A DNA stretch of 64,000 nt from Sycon ciliatum (taxonomy: Eukaryota > Porifera > Calcarea > Leucosolenida > Sycettidae). The notes under the pieces are model-generated. The model searched no databases and was not told the origin of the DNA. It worked only from the letters and a program-made list of their open reading frames with translations. The stretch is taken from positions 44,972,483-45,036,482 of the forward strand of contig NC_088644.1 in the NCBI RefSeq assembly GCF_964019385.1, given 5' to 3'. Shown in pieces: positions 8,275-17,712 of the stretch (positions are counted from its first letter, which is position 1; every line of letters starts with the position of its first letter). A program made the position numbers and the translations under genes.

Positions 8275-9087
8275 ATGGCAGCAGCTACTCCCTATCACCG
8301 CAGTGCGAGCAAATCAGCAACTCGTCGGAAACCGCGTCCGCTCCAGCTGCAGACTCCGGAGATCCCCACGCGACAATTTCTGTTCGATAATGGATCTGAT
8401 CCTCACCCCACAACAGGACCGTTTGTGAAACTTCTTATCGCTGAAGGTCTGTTCTCAGGGATTCAAGTGAACTATGTGAAGCGTGGAGAGACGTACGTAG
8501 CGCAAGATGGTGCGAGCTGGAAGTCATACTTTCCTATGGGTACTATTCCAACTGCGCGCCTGGAGGCTACACCATGTTTGACGGGGGAGCCGGAGCCCAA
8601 CCTGTATCTGCAAGTTCACGAGAGCGCAGAACAAATCCTGAAAGGCATCCTCACGACCATCCCATGTCTCAGAGCTTCTCTAGACGCAGGTATAATAAGC
8701 TGCGCGAAGACGAATTTCTACCCCATGCAGCGAGGTCAACAAGCTGATAATGGGACAAGAATCTTCATGAATACCAACCATGGAGCTGTGAAGAGCAAGC
8801 GTCATCAGGTTGCAATGCAGTACTTCCATCAACACCTGCAGTCCACCGTGCCAATCAACATCTACGTCTCGGTTATAAACTGCTCGAACCGCGGTCAATT
8901 GAAAGTCAACCTCTGCTGCAGTCCAGCAAACTCGCAGGATACTCAACTCCGACCATTAAATCTCACGCTGGACAAGAAGGAGGAGTTTGATGACGCAACA
9001 ACTCAAGCTCTTCTTTCCAAATTCTGCAGCATGTGGGCCTACTCTCAACAGATGGATGATGAGTCAATTGTTGTCTTTGATGTATAG
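8275..9087 (+). CDS. Polinton protein of unknown function, 270 residues
   Basis: The ATG at 8275 lies in a good context (CCAAGATGG), 48 bp after the TFIIB-like gene. The N-terminus is basic and Ser/Pro-rich (about residues 8-35), then the protein becomes a mixed alpha/beta-looking globular domain (about 45-270) ending in an acidic tail (DDESIVVFDV). I recognise no family. It has no signal peptide or membrane segment. Its position between the transcription-factor-like gene and the structural cluster suggests a replication, DNA-binding or assembly role, without direct evidence. Confidence 0.6.
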   Translation: MAAATPYHRSASKSATRRKPRPLQLQTPEIPTRQFLFDNGSDPHPTTGPFVKLLIAEGLFSGIQVNYVKRGETYVAQDGASWKSYFPMGTIPTARLEATPCLTGEPEPNLYLQVHESAEQILKGILTTIPCLRASLDAGIISCAKTNFYPMQRGQQADNGTRIFMNTNHGAVKSKRHQVAMQYFHQHLQSTVPINIYVSVINCSNRGQLKVNLCCSPANSQDTQLRPLNLTLDKKEEFDDATTQALLSKFCSMWAYSQQMDDESIVVFDV

Positions 9088-9181
9088 TACTCCTAGTATT
9101 ACACATTATAGTTGAGCGGAGCGTTAATCGCAGTATTCGAATATTTCATCAATTTATTTGAATATGTCATCAATATATTTG

Positions 9182-9194
9182 AAAAAAAAAAAAA
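9182..9194 (+). promoter_or_regulatory. A-tract upstream of the 9233 gene
   Basis: A run of 13 A followed by TTC lies 39 bp before the ATG at 9233. Similar tracts lie before the genes at 11,145, 12,792, 14,357 and 17,769. Confidence 0.35.
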
Positions 9195-9232
9195 TTCACA
9201 CCACTACCAAGAGAGGTCTTATTGTTGCAAAG

Positions 9233-9541
9233 ATGGCTAGACGACGGGGGCGTCGCAGACGACTGCAGTATGGGGGCGGTGAAGGAGCCGAAGCAGGTCT
9301 TGAGATAGGCATGAAACTTATTGAGAATGCACCGGAGATTATCGATAAGCTGAAAAAAGTCTTTGGACATCGGAAAAAGCATGAGGGTCGATGGTTGTCC
9401 CCTAAGATAAAGAAGCTGTATCAAGTCTATGTCAGAGCAAAGAAGGCGCACGAAAGATCTCCTGGGAATATGAAGTTGCAGCAAGACTATCTTAGAGCGG
9501 AGCAGGCGCTGCAAAGAGCGAGGGACAGAATCGTAGCTTAA
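9233..9541 (+). CDS. Small basic core-type protein
   Basis: I use the ATG at 9233, giving 102 residues; the upstream part of the frame is AT-rich leader. It starts MARRRGRRRRLQYGGG, an Arg-rich tail, followed by a short Gly/Glu segment and a predicted long amphipathic helix rich in Lys, Arg, Ala and Gln (about 55-102). Composition resembles DNA-condensing core proteins of adenovirus-like virions, but this is composition only, not homology. It sits at the start of the structural cluster. Confidence 0.55.
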   Translation: MARRRGRRRRLQYGGGEGAEAGLEIGMKLIENAPEIIDKLKKVFGHRKKHEGRWLSPKIKKLYQVYVRAKKAHERSPGNMKLQQDYLRAEQALQRARDRIVA

Positions 9542-9565
9542 AAAATAAATACTGCTATCAAACTG

Positions 9566-10309
9566 ATGTACCAACGATCACAGTCGACGGAATCAAGAAT
9601 GGCGCTCATGTGGAAAAATCAAACGCAAAGCGCATACATCTCCCCCTGGGATCCTGCAACAGCTGAAGACCTAGCCAAAGAGTTGTCAGACTTGAAAGAA
9701 AATGCCATCCGCAGAGATGGTTCAATTTCTATGGATGCACGACTCAACATGGGCTACAACGCCGTATGTTTTATGGGTGATGACGTGAGGAGCGTTACTT
9801 GCGCTGTAACGCGTGGTGCAATGGTGGAGCACGTTCGCAATGCCGTAGAGAATAAAGTGGATTCATCAACATTACAAGAGCAAACCGCTTCCCTCAGAGC
9901 TGCCATGATGGAAGCGACCGATAACGTCAGCGAAAACACCAAACGTATGCTACATCTTCGGAGAGATATCGAAGGAATTTTTTCTCCCCTACTTATAGAG
10001 CGCACTGCAGACTTGACAGGTAACTACTGGGGTAGCGACATCCTCTTGGAAGGATTAAGACCTCCGAATTCTCAGTTTGTTTCGTACGCAGTGCTGGTGA
10101 AATGTTGGGAAACGCGCGCTCCTGAACGTGTAGTATGGTTGGATGCGAAGCAAGTCCCCGGAGTATTTACTTTCCTCAAGACAGAGTCTGAAGATTCGAT
10201 TCCTTGGATGCACATCACCAGGAGCTTGAATTCGTCGACCGTCGGACCGTTTACTATCGGAGAAACTTGGATCTATAAAGCTCTGTATCTCGTAAAACCT
10301 TCAGAATAA
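9566..10309 (+). CDS. Putative structural protein, 247 residues
   Basis: The frame begins with ATG 9566; ATG 9599 is an alternative start. It lies 24 bp after the small basic gene and 7 bp before the next gene, so the three are probably co-expressed. Residues 90-140 look like a coiled coil (heptad Leu/Ala/Met pattern around QEQTASLRAAMMEATDNVSE). The C-terminal half appears beta-rich. I recognise no family; a minor capsid, fibre-like or assembly protein is plausible from position only. Confidence 0.55.
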   Translation: MYQRSQSTESRMALMWKNQTQSAYISPWDPATAEDLAKELSDLKENAIRRDGSISMDARLNMGYNAVCFMGDDVRSVTCAVTRGAMVEHVRNAVENKVDSSTLQEQTASLRAAMMEATDNVSENTKRMLHLRRDIEGIFSPLLIERTADLTGNYWGSDILLEGLRPPNSQFVSYAVLVKCWETRAPERVVWLDAKQVPGVFTFLKTESEDSIPWMHITRSLNSSTVGPFTIGETWIYKALYLVKPSE

Positions 10310-10316
10310 CACCACC

Positions 10317-11084
10317 ATGTCCGTTATTCTCACGGCCGTGAACAATGCGGCAGGTGTGACCGATGGGCTCTACACGCCACATTTTACGTTGGGCATACGA
10401 GAATTTGATTCCCGTAATAAAACGATTAGTCTGGAGGGTGCCCAGTTCGAATTGCATCGAGATAACATCACCTCGAGAACGAAGAAAATCCGGATCGAAA
10501 TCGTTGACACCCCAGGGCAATCGAAAAAACCTCGTCAAAGAGATCACACCCTAGTTCTGCTCACTGGAACGTACGAGACCGCGGAACAGTTGCGTGACAT
10601 GTTGAATGCACGCCTGAATCAACGCAGCTTGAACAGCGTAACGTTTAGTTATTCGCGTGCAACCGGGAAATTTAGTCTCGCTATGAATGAGGGGGTTCGA
10701 GTGGTGTTTGACAGCAATTCACCGAATCAAGTCCTCGGCATCGGGAACTTGGGAAAGGGTGAACATACCATCCAAGCACCGGGTGGTGAGTTTCCCTATC
10801 CAGTAGATCTCAGCGATGGAGTGCGTCAAGTCCTCCTCTACACGGATAGCATACCACATTCTATCGAGTACGAGAACAACACGGATTCTCGTCTGCTGAA
10901 AGCTTTTCCCATTATAACGCAACATGGTGTAAACAACTACGTGTTTTCCAATGCTGACGAGCGCATCATGCTCCCGTATGAGAATCTCAATTCCATATCA
11001 TTTTGGTTAAAGTATAACACGGGGGAGTATATCTCAACCGGTTTTCCCATTTATCTGGACATGCGCATACGTCCGATTAAGTGA
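10317..11084 (+). CDS. Candidate penton / minor capsid protein (single jelly-roll)
   Basis: The ATG at 10,317 has an ideal context (CACCACCATGT). The 255-residue protein is beta-strand rich throughout (for example SRTKKIRIEIVD, HTLVLLTGTYE, VTFSYSRATGKFSLAM) and lacks charged coiled-coil regions. Size and position directly before the major capsid gene match Polinton penton proteins, which have a single jelly-roll fold and close the capsid vertices. No signature motif is visible, so the call depends on position, length and strand pattern. Confidence 0.5.
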   Translation: MSVILTAVNNAAGVTDGLYTPHFTLGIREFDSRNKTISLEGAQFELHRDNITSRTKKIRIEIVDTPGQSKKPRQRDHTLVLLTGTYETAEQLRDMLNARLNQRSLNSVTFSYSRATGKFSLAMNEGVRVVFDSNSPNQVLGIGNLGKGEHTIQAPGGEFPYPVDLSDGVRQVLLYTDSIPHSIEYENNTDSRLLKAFPIITQHGVNNYVFSNADERIMLPYENLNSISFWLKYNTGEYISTGFPIYLDMRIRPIK

Positions 11085-11094
11085 AATTTCATAA

Positions 11095-11110
11095 AAAATT
11101 AAAAAAAAAA
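11095..11110 (+). promoter_or_regulatory. A-tract upstream of the major capsid gene
   Basis: AAAAATT followed by ten A and TTCTTCCC ends 34 bp before the MCP ATG. See the recurrent A-tract finding. Confidence 0.35.
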
Positions 11111-11144
11111 TTCTTCCCTCTGTTCAAGAGACCAGGGTCGTGCA

Positions 11145-12725
11145 ATGGCTCAGGAAGTGTTCACCCCCAGGGGTCCGGAGGCCTTCACGGGTCTCCTGTC
11201 CAAGACCAATATCGTGCAAGGGTCGATAAAAGAACGTAGCGAGCGTAAAGTCACACTCTTGGAAGGCGGCCGTAGCGTTCGTCTTTTCGATTCTAATAAT
11301 GCCACCCCTCCTTCACTCAACAGCGAAATCAACATTTCCACACCAAATTTGCTAGCCCTCAACGAAAGCTATTTTCTAGTCAAATTAAAGTATACGATCA
11401 AGAACAAGGCCGGTGCTGCTTGGGGAAAGTTTGTGTGTACGACGTCTCCCGCCTTTTCTTGGTTCAAGAACATGCGCGTCGAGATTAACGGAATCGAGGT
11501 CACGCAATCGAGCAAAGTATCCGATTTTCAAATTGTACAACATTTGCTCAGCATGATGGAAAGCGATCCTGATAGACTGGCTTATACGGACAAGGATGTG
11601 TACGGTCTTCAAAAACTAGATCCTGCACTAGGAATAAAAGATATCGATCTCGGACAATATCAGTATGGGAAGAATCGGAAGCGAGGTTATGCGTTCGCGA
11701 CAAATTCTTCTGGTGCCAGTGGTGCGGCTCCAGACTTTGATGCGAATCACGGTTTGAAAAGAGCGCCTACGATGCATCTTACTTCGGAGACGGGATACGG
11801 GGATGCAGTCGAGTCCAACGGTAGGAGAGTGGCCGAAGGAAAATATCAATTTAAAATGAGGCCATTCGTTCCGTTCTTCAACGCTGACGACTCCTGGCTT
11901 CCCCCCAACACCCAAGTCAAAATACGATTCGATCTCCCGCAACAAGAGCTTACGCGCTACGTAATCGCTTCGAGCTTGGGTGTCGCAGATGCTACGCGTT
12001 TGAAAGATGTGGAAATCGATCTGGAACAGCTAGATTTGGTGTACGCTACGTACAGATTGGATCCAGACATGGCTGACAAGATCTCGTTACCTCGAGAGCT
12101 ATACTATCACACGTGGTGTCCCAGACTCGTACAAAAAACCATTTCTGATGCGCAAGGAACGATCGAGATTCTGCAAAATGCTGACATCCCCAGAAGAATG
12201 ATTCTCTTCTTTACCGATCTTGATTTGGGGAAAACCCCGACCGGTGCATACGGAAATGATGCGTATAATTGCTCCAATCGTCTAGCTATGGTGCATGGAG
12301 GTTTAACGCAGCTTCGCGTGATGGTAAACGACGAACCTGTGTTCGATAGCCCCCTACGATTTGAGTGGACGCTAGGTGCTGGAAACGACTACTACGATCC
12401 TGATAAATCGTCGTATCTTCGTGCACTGTCTCTAGTTCAAAACTTTTTCGGGAAAGGCTACGGGAAAGAGGTTCCCATCGATTCCAAGGACTTCTGCAAC
12501 ACGTACTTTATGATACCGATCAGTCTGAATTTAGACAAGCATCTGGACAACCCCAAGTTGCGCGGTAATTTGAGCATCGACTATCAATTCACCGACAATC
12601 GGGATGCTCCAGTTCGAGCACCCGGTAGCGCGCAAAACAAGAGCTTGAAGGCTAACCTGCTCTGCCTCGACAAGTACATGTATACGTTCAGCAAGGATCA
12701 GGGTATCAAGTACGAAGTTGTTTAA
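11145..12725 (+). CDS. Major capsid protein (double jelly-roll, Polinton/adintovirus type)
   Basis: It encodes 526 residues from ATG 11,145. The N-terminal part has the long beta-rich segment around residues 60-130 with FSWFKNMRVEINGIEV, the conserved kind of block in the first jelly-roll of Polinton capsid proteins. An extended loop region (about 165-230) rich in Gly/Ala/Asn follows, then PFVPFFNADDSWLPPNTQVK, and a second beta-rich half (about 300-526). Length fits double jelly-roll capsid proteins that form pseudohexameric capsomers. It follows the candidate penton and precedes a basic core-type gene and the packaging ATPase, the usual neighbourhood. The frame has no interruptions. The AT-rich tail after the stop contains AATAAA. 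Confidence 0.8.
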   Translation: MAQEVFTPRGPEAFTGLLSKTNIVQGSIKERSERKVTLLEGGRSVRLFDSNNATPPSLNSEINISTPNLLALNESYFLVKLKYTIKNKAGAAWGKFVCTTSPAFSWFKNMRVEINGIEVTQSSKVSDFQIVQHLLSMMESDPDRLAYTDKDVYGLQKLDPALGIKDIDLGQYQYGKNRKRGYAFATNSSGASGAAPDFDANHGLKRAPTMHLTSETGYGDAVESNGRRVAEGKYQFKMRPFVPFFNADDSWLPPNTQVKIRFDLPQQELTRYVIASSLGVADATRLKDVEIDLEQLDLVYATYRLDPDMADKISLPRELYYHTWCPRLVQKTISDAQGTIEILQNADIPRRMILFFTDLDLGKTPTGAYGNDAYNCSNRLAMVHGGLTQLRVMVNDEPVFDSPLRFEWTLGAGNDYYDPDKSSYLRALSLVQNFFGKGYGKEVPIDSKDFCNTYFMIPISLNLDKHLDNPKLRGNLSIDYQFTDNRDAPVRAPGSAQNKSLKANLLCLDKYMYTFSKDQGIKYEVV

Positions 12726-12747
12726 AAAATATGGAAATAAAAAATTT

Positions 12748-12757
12748 AAAAAAAATT
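12748..12757 (+). promoter_or_regulatory. A-tract upstream of the 12,792 gene
   Basis: AAATTTAAAAAAAATTTATC lies about 35-45 bp before the ATG at 12,792. Confidence 0.35.
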
Positions 12758-12791
12758 TATCACTAACATTAATGAAGCGACAGTCGGAATA

Positions 12792-13379
12792 ATGTATGCG
12801 GGGGGTGATTTACGTACCATTCCACGCCCTCCATCAAACAGCGGAGGTGCTAGATCTACGAGAGACGTCACTCGCAGCAGCATGATGGATCCAGTAATGT
12901 TACAAATGTTAACTCAGAGAGGAGGTCTCTCGTCCTATTCCGGGGGGAGTTCGGTGAACGAAGGTGTCCTGAACGTGCAGATGAAAAAGTCCGCAACCCG
13001 ATTACCTCAAAGAGGTGGGAGAACTCGGGGTCGCAGAAGGAGAAGGAGGACGCCGGGAATTCGAGGAAGAGGATTCGGAAGCTTTTTGAAGAAAGCTGCG
13101 CGATTTGGTGCTAAAGCACTAAAGAGCGACACCGGTAGAGCGCTGGTGAAAAACCTCGGTACGAGAGCCGGGACTGCGCTATTGAACAAGGCTATGAACA
13201 AGGCCAGTCGCATGGGTCTATCCGACGACATGCGAGAAGGACTTCAAAGTCGCCTGACACAAGGTTTGGACGCCGGACTCGACACGGGTCTTGATAAAAT
13301 TTCATCGATTGCAGGTAGCGGCGGTATGGTTCGCCCTGAAAGCCTTTTCGCACAAAAAATACTGCGCAACATTAACTAG
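12792..13379 (+). CDS. Basic virion-type protein (adenovirus pVI/pX-like in composition)
   Basis: It encodes 195 residues from ATG 12,792. The N-terminal 75 residues are Gly/Ser/Pro-rich. Residues about 76-95 are a dense Arg block (GGRTRGRRRRRR). Next comes GSFLKKAARFGAKAL, a strongly amphipathic cationic helix, then alternating Ala/Leu helices (about 105-180). A basic segment followed by an amphipathic helix is reminiscent of adenovirus core or membrane-lytic minor capsid proteins, which are cleaved by the adenain-type protease also encoded here. That relation is inference. A GGR or GG-X site could be a protease cleavage site. The stop is 13 bp before the ATPase gene. Confidence 0.6.
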   Translation: MYAGGDLRTIPRPPSNSGGARSTRDVTRSSMMDPVMLQMLTQRGGLSSYSGGSSVNEGVLNVQMKKSATRLPQRGGRTRGRRRRRRTPGIRGRGFGSFLKKAARFGAKALKSDTGRALVKNLGTRAGTALLNKAMNKASRMGLSDDMREGLQSRLTQGLDAGLDTGLDKISSIAGSGGMVRPESLFAQKILRNIN

Positions 13380-13392
13380 TAGTGCAGGAAGC

Positions 13393-14187
13393 ATGGATTT
13401 CATTTCTCTACTTTCCAAGCCGTCGAGGGTCGTAAACAAGGTGAGCGGCGGCGGACGAAGAGCATTGAAACGCGACTCACGACAAGATGCAAGCGAGGGT
13501 ACACCGAAACGACCGACGCCCGTGCACACGGACGGGTTGAAAATGCCCGGATTAAAGTTCGAAAGGAAGCCGTGGTTTTCAGAACTCATACCCACCCTGA
13601 AGCAATGGGGTCAGAATGTGATGTTTTTAGGTCAAAGCAACATGGGTAAATCCTACTTCATGAGGAAACTCTTGAGTGAAGTGAAACCCGAACGACTCGT
13701 AGTCATTTCGAACACGTCAGCTGATCAGTACAATCTAGAAGGTCTAAAGTCCTTCAAGCACTATTCCGTCATGCCGGAGTGCATCGAAGACATGGAATTG
13801 GAGCCTCAAACCTACGTGATAATAGACGATATACGCATTATGGGGTTGAAGCACGGCAGCCAGCGAGAATGTCTCTACAAGTTTTTCACGATGTACAGTC
13901 ATCATCATCAGCTGAACGTCTTTTTCCTTTCCCAGAGCTTCGACAACATGAAGGATATGAAGATCAACGCTAATTTCCTGTACTTGTTTCGCTTCACCGA
14001 CAGGAGTAACATCAAGCGGTATTTGAATACCCTTTTTGGCGGCTCATCGGTAAAATCTGCGCTGACTTTCAAACTTTATGAAAAGCTGTTGATTATGTGT
14101 CAGAGACCAATTCTTGCCATAGACTGTTCTAAGAACACCTACTCAACTTATTGTGATGGAGAAAGCAATAAAGTTAATTTCGAATGA
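13393..14187 (+). CDS. Genome-packaging ATPase (FtsK/HerA, A32-like)
   Basis: I use ATG 13,393 (264 residues), directly after the preceding stop; the longer frame overlaps that gene. It has a Walker A motif GQSNMGKS (about 80-87), a Walker B motif YVIIDD (about 141-146) and a sensor-type FFLSQS (about 177-182). This combination and length identify the A32-like packaging ATPase of Polintons, virophages and NCLDV-type viruses, which pumps DNA into capsids. The first 55 residues are basic and Gly-rich. Its place next to the capsid genes is the standard one. The frame is uninterrupted with all catalytic residues present. Confidence 0.85.
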   Translation: MDFISLLSKPSRVVNKVSGGGRRALKRDSRQDASEGTPKRPTPVHTDGLKMPGLKFERKPWFSELIPTLKQWGQNVMFLGQSNMGKSYFMRKLLSEVKPERLVVISNTSADQYNLEGLKSFKHYSVMPECIEDMELEPQTYVIIDDIRIMGLKHGSQRECLYKFFTMYSHHHQLNVFFLSQSFDNMKDMKINANFLYLFRFTDRSNIKRYLNTLFGGSSVKSALTFKLYEKLLIMCQRPILAIDCSKNTYSTYCDGESNKVNFE

Positions 14188-14286
14188 ATCGGTCTATTTT
14201 GTAAACTTCTTTACTTTTGGCCTAAAACTTAGCCTAAATTTTAGCCTGAAAACTACCCCAAAATCTAGCGCAAATTTTAGCCAATT

Positions 14287-14287
<1 letters not shown>

Positions 14288-14322
<35 letters not shown>
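14288..14322 (+). promoter_or_regulatory. Long A-tract (about 35 A) upstream of the 14,357 gene
   Basis: It lies between the ATPase stop and the next ATG, ending 34 bp before it. The preceding AT-rich 14,190-14,287 contains repeated CTAAAATTTAGCC-like words. Confidence 0.35.
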
Positions 14323-14325
<3 letters not shown>

Positions 14326-14356
14326 CGTATACATTTGAGTACGCTCGGTGCGAGTC

Positions 14357-15424
14357 ATGGACCACTTACTCATACAATTTTCATCGGGGTTACCCAGCAC
14401 TATAAGGGCTATAAATAAAAAGGGGTTGTTCAGAATACCGAAGAAGAAACGACTTCTCGTTCTAAAGCACATTCAAGAGCACCCCGAATACGTAGTAGTC
14501 AAGAGGCGTAGGACTTGGGAAGTCTTGGGTACCGCTCCCCCGATGACGCAGAAGGGAGGTAACAGCTACAACGCTTTTCTGAAAAATGCAAAAAAAGTTC
14601 TTTCCAACGTACCAGGAAATCCGCTGGAAAATGCCAGTCTTCTGGAGCTGCAAAAAGACGCTCAGATCAAACGGCTTTACGAGGATGTCTTCAAGCACAA
14701 CCCGGATCTGATAGGGTACGACTCGGTGAGAAATGCGATCGCATCGACCATCCTCAACTACGATGGTAGCAGCGGTCAGATACGAGATTCTCGATCAGAT
14801 GTGCGAAGGAAAAGAGCTGATGCTGGTACAGCGATGACGACATCTTCTGCCAGTTCATGGGGATTGAGTCGCCCTCACGAATTCGATCTATGGACTCTTC
14901 AGCTGATGGATAATTTGCTCAAAGAAAAGGATATACCTGGGGAATTCCTACAAAGCCCATACTTCACAAACAGAACATCTCTGCTGAGGTTGTATGAGCA
15001 GGATCGCGAACATTACCGAAGCATTGTCGAGCGCCACATAGAGCAATTGGAATCGGAAACTGCTCACGACTATAAGGTGTTGGTCAATCGAGTATCACAA
15101 CAATACCTCGCTCGATACCCGTTCAGGGTAATGGCAGAGACTTTCAAGGATAAGTTCAATTTCGTAAATCTGAGTCCTAAAGTCGCTAGCCTCGAGATGC
15201 TGTCCAGCGTGGTTAGTAGTGCATATGACAAATTTCCAACTCTCGATGCTCTCCGACAGGCTTATGCAGCCTCGGACGAAGCAAAGTACGTAAACGTTAA
15301 CGATTTCATGAAACCAATGAGTAGTCTGACTAGTGATGAAGGGTTCGCTCATCAACTGTTCAAAGCCAATACAAGAACCAGAAAAAAAGTCCAGGAAATC
15401 CTTGCGGGCAAGACCATACCGTAG
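14357..15424 (+). CDS. Polinton structural-region protein of unknown function, 355 residues
   Basis: I use the ATG at 14,357; an apparent earlier start is only GTG. The N-terminus (1-50) is basic with KKGLFRIPKKKRLLVL. A Gly/Asn linker near residue 65 is followed by long helical segments (NAKKVLSNVPGNPLENASLL and onward) and a charged linker about 140-170. The second half is mostly helical. It could be a scaffold, portal-vicinity or minor virion protein by position, but I recognise no family. It is followed by the A-tract where the palindromic retroelement inserted. Confidence 0.55.
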   Translation: MDHLLIQFSSGLPSTIRAINKKGLFRIPKKKRLLVLKHIQEHPEYVVVKRRRTWEVLGTAPPMTQKGGNSYNAFLKNAKKVLSNVPGNPLENASLLELQKDAQIKRLYEDVFKHNPDLIGYDSVRNAIASTILNYDGSSGQIRDSRSDVRRKRADAGTAMTTSSASSWGLSRPHEFDLWTLQLMDNLLKEKDIPGEFLQSPYFTNRTSLLRLYEQDREHYRSIVERHIEQLESETAHDYKVLVNRVSQQYLARYPFRVMAETFKDKFNFVNLSPKVASLEMLSSVVSSAYDKFPTLDALRQAYAASDEAKYVNVNDFMKPMSSLTSDEGFAHQLFKANTRTRKKVQEILAGKTIP

Positions 15425-15487
15425 CTGTTAAAAAAAAAAAAAAAAATAATAATAATAATAATTTAAAAATTCGACGAGGAGACAATA

Positions 15488-16251
15488 ATTTTAATATGGC
15501 AATAAGTAGGACGAGCTGAAGCGACATGTGGACTACTTTATTAACAATGTAAGCGATGGAGACGATGCAAGAAACAACCTAAAGGGTAAGGAAAAATACA
15601 TGTAAGAAGAAAAAGGGGCAATGGAAAAAAAAGGATGATTCGAACAAGTTTTCGTACAACACTCTTCAGGAATCACCGTTGTACTAAAGAACAAAATGAG
15701 AACAAAGGAAATAATATAGCAATCAAGGTAGGGTGACACGATACAATGACAGCACTAGAATATCGAGGTGCGATTTCTCACAAAAGTGTGCAGAAAACAA
15801 GGGTATACAAGTAAGAACTAAGCGTGACAAGTGTGTATCAGCAACAAAAACAAAAAAGTGAGAACGAATGATAATAATAACAATAATAAACAAGAAGGTG
15901 ACAAAACACATTTAGGCACAAGTGGCAACAACGTTGCCACACTACACAACAAAACATTATTTGAACAATTTTAGGGTAATAACACTATCTTTCTGGACAC
16001 ACAAATTCGGCTTATGAATGCGCTGACAAACAGCTTCCAAAACTTGTAACTGCAAAAGATAACCATGACGAGCACGGCACAAAACAGAAAAACAGGAATC
16101 AGAATAAGTACGACAACAGTCAGTACTAGAAACCAAATGATTGTATACTGAAGACTTGTTATTACGAGACGGACGCACACAATCTCGACTCACGCGCACA
16201 CCCTCACACTCACTCTCACCCTCACTCAGCTCACCTTCTCCCTCACTGTCC
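15488..16251 (-). repeat. Left arm of the 764-bp inverted repeat
   Basis: Mirror image of 16,949-17,712 about position 16,600, with no length difference. Three different frames in the arms translate identically, so divergence is near zero. Confidence 0.95.
15633..15677 (-). ncRNA. Hammerhead-ribozyme-like motif, left arm
   Basis: Exact mirror of the motif at 17,523-17,567; see that entry for the fold. Confidence 0.5.
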
Positions 16252-16403
16252 TGAACGCACGTATCAAACAACACACTCCACTTCACATCCTTCCACCCAG
16301 TGCGCAATCTGAGAGGCCCAAACGCGGGAGGCCTAGGAAAAACCCATCACCTAGACGGCAGGATAGTTCCCTGCCGCTGTCTGCCGCTCCCCCTCTGACA
16401 TCT

Positions 16404-17243
16404 GTGTTGGACGGGCTGGAGCTTGGCAGCTCTTTGGAGGTGCGTGCGGAACCGCCACTGGTGCAGCCCTCGGGTGTGCCTAAGTCTGTGCCTCTGGGTG
16501 CTTTGCATGGGGCTGTGCCTCGAGTGGTGACAGCACCTCTGCCTCCCCCTGACCCTCCTCCTTCGAGGTCTGTGTTGGTGGGGAGCACCCGCGGCGGTCG
16601 ATTTGTCCCACCGGAACCAGAGCTGGATCCAACAGAAAGACCAACAACCATGGCTGCAACAACAACACCAGCTGCACATCCAACAACAACACCAGGTTCA
16701 CATCCAACAACAACAACAACTAATCCACAAAACAAAGCAGCAAATGACAGACCACGGAGATCTACAGCAGATTACAACCGGACCTATGAATTCACGGTAA
16801 AAATACAAAGGAAACAATCGGAAAGGACGACGACTGACGTGAAGGCAACGGCATTCAGGGTTGGCGTGGGTGGTGAAGGTGAGACGCAGGACGATGCAAG
16901 TGAGGAGGAGAGTCAAACCGCGGTGGATGATGGAGCAGGTTCTGATTCGGACAGTGAGGGAGAAGGTGAGCTGAGTGAGGGTGAGAGTGAGTGTGAGGGT
17001 GTGCGCGTGAGTCGAGATTGTGTGCGTCCGTCTCGTAATAACAAGTCTTCAGTATACAATCATTTGGTTTCTAGTACTGACTGTTGTCGTACTTATTCTG
17101 ATTCCTGTTTTTCTGTTTTGTGCCGTGCTCGTCATGGTTATCTTTTGCAGTTACAAGTTTTGGAAGCTGTTTGTCAGCGCATTCATAAGCCGAATTTGTG
17201 TGTCCAGAAAGATAGTGTTATTACCCTAAAATTGTTCAAATAA
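16404..17243 (+). CDS. Low-complexity open frame spanning loop and right arm, doubtful gene
   Basis: The frame has 279 codons. Residues 1-110 are Pro/Thr-rich and include repeated HPTTTPGSHPTTTTT; residues about 165-205 are acidic Ser/Glu/Gly (DSDSEGEGELSEGESECEG). The last about 95 residues lie in the arm and are therefore also encoded on the minus strand at 15,957-16,250. No catalytic motif is visible. It may be the remnant of a C-terminal region of a parent retroelement protein, or chance. I would not assign a function. Confidence 0.3.
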   Translation: MLDGLELGSSLEVRAEPPLVQPSGVPKSVPLGALHGAVPRVVTAPLPPPDPPPSRSVLVGSTRGGRFVPPEPELDPTERPTTMAATTTPAAHPTTTPGSHPTTTTTNPQNKAANDRPRRSTADYNRTYEFTVKIQRKQSERTTTDVKATAFRVGVGGEGETQDDASEEESQTAVDDGAGSDSDSEGEGELSEGESECEGVRVSRDCVRPSRNNKSSVYNHLVSSTDCCRTYSDSCFSVLCRARHGYLLQLQVLEAVCQRIHKPNLCVQKDSVITLKLFK

Positions 17244-17712
17244 TGTTTTGTTGTGTAGTGTGGCAACGTTGTTGCCACTTGTGCCTAAATGTGTTTTGTC
17301 ACCTTCTTGTTTATTATTGTTATTATTATCATTCGTTCTCACTTTTTTGTTTTTGTTGCTGATACACACTTGTCACGCTTAGTTCTTACTTGTATACCCT
17401 TGTTTTCTGCACACTTTTGTGAGAAATCGCACCTCGATATTCTAGTGCTGTCATTGTATCGTGTCACCCTACCTTGATTGCTATATTATTTCCTTTGTTC
17501 TCATTTTGTTCTTTAGTACAACGGTGATTCCTGAAGAGTGTTGTACGAAAACTTGTTCGAATCATCCTTTTTTTTCCATTGCCCCTTTTTCTTCTTACAT
17601 GTATTTTTCCTTACCCTTTAGGTTGTTTCTTGCATCGTCTCCATCGCTTACATTGTTAATAAAGTAGTCCACATGTCGCTTCAGCTCGTCCTACTTATTG
17701 CCATATTAAAAT
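16949..17712 (+). repeat. Right arm of the 764-bp inverted repeat
   Basis: Reverse complement of 15,488-16,251. The outer end reads CCATATTAAAAT followed by (AAT)n. Confidence 0.95.
17523..17567 (+). ncRNA. Hammerhead-ribozyme-like motif, right arm
   Basis: Stem I pairs GGTGATTC (17,523-17,530) with GAATCATCC (17,559-17,567). The core is CTGAAGA (17,531-17,537), then a 9-nt stem-loop II (GTGTTGTAC), GAA, and a 3-bp stem III AAC/GTT with 2-nt loop, and C at the cleavage position (17,558). All core bases of a type I hammerhead are present; stem II is very short. Confidence 0.55.

Noticed and set aside
15971-17229. 69-codon hydrophobic ORF encoded in both palindrome arms as a membrane protein
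   Set aside because: It is an alternate frame of the arm that also overlaps the acidic frame; present twice only because of the inverted repeat.
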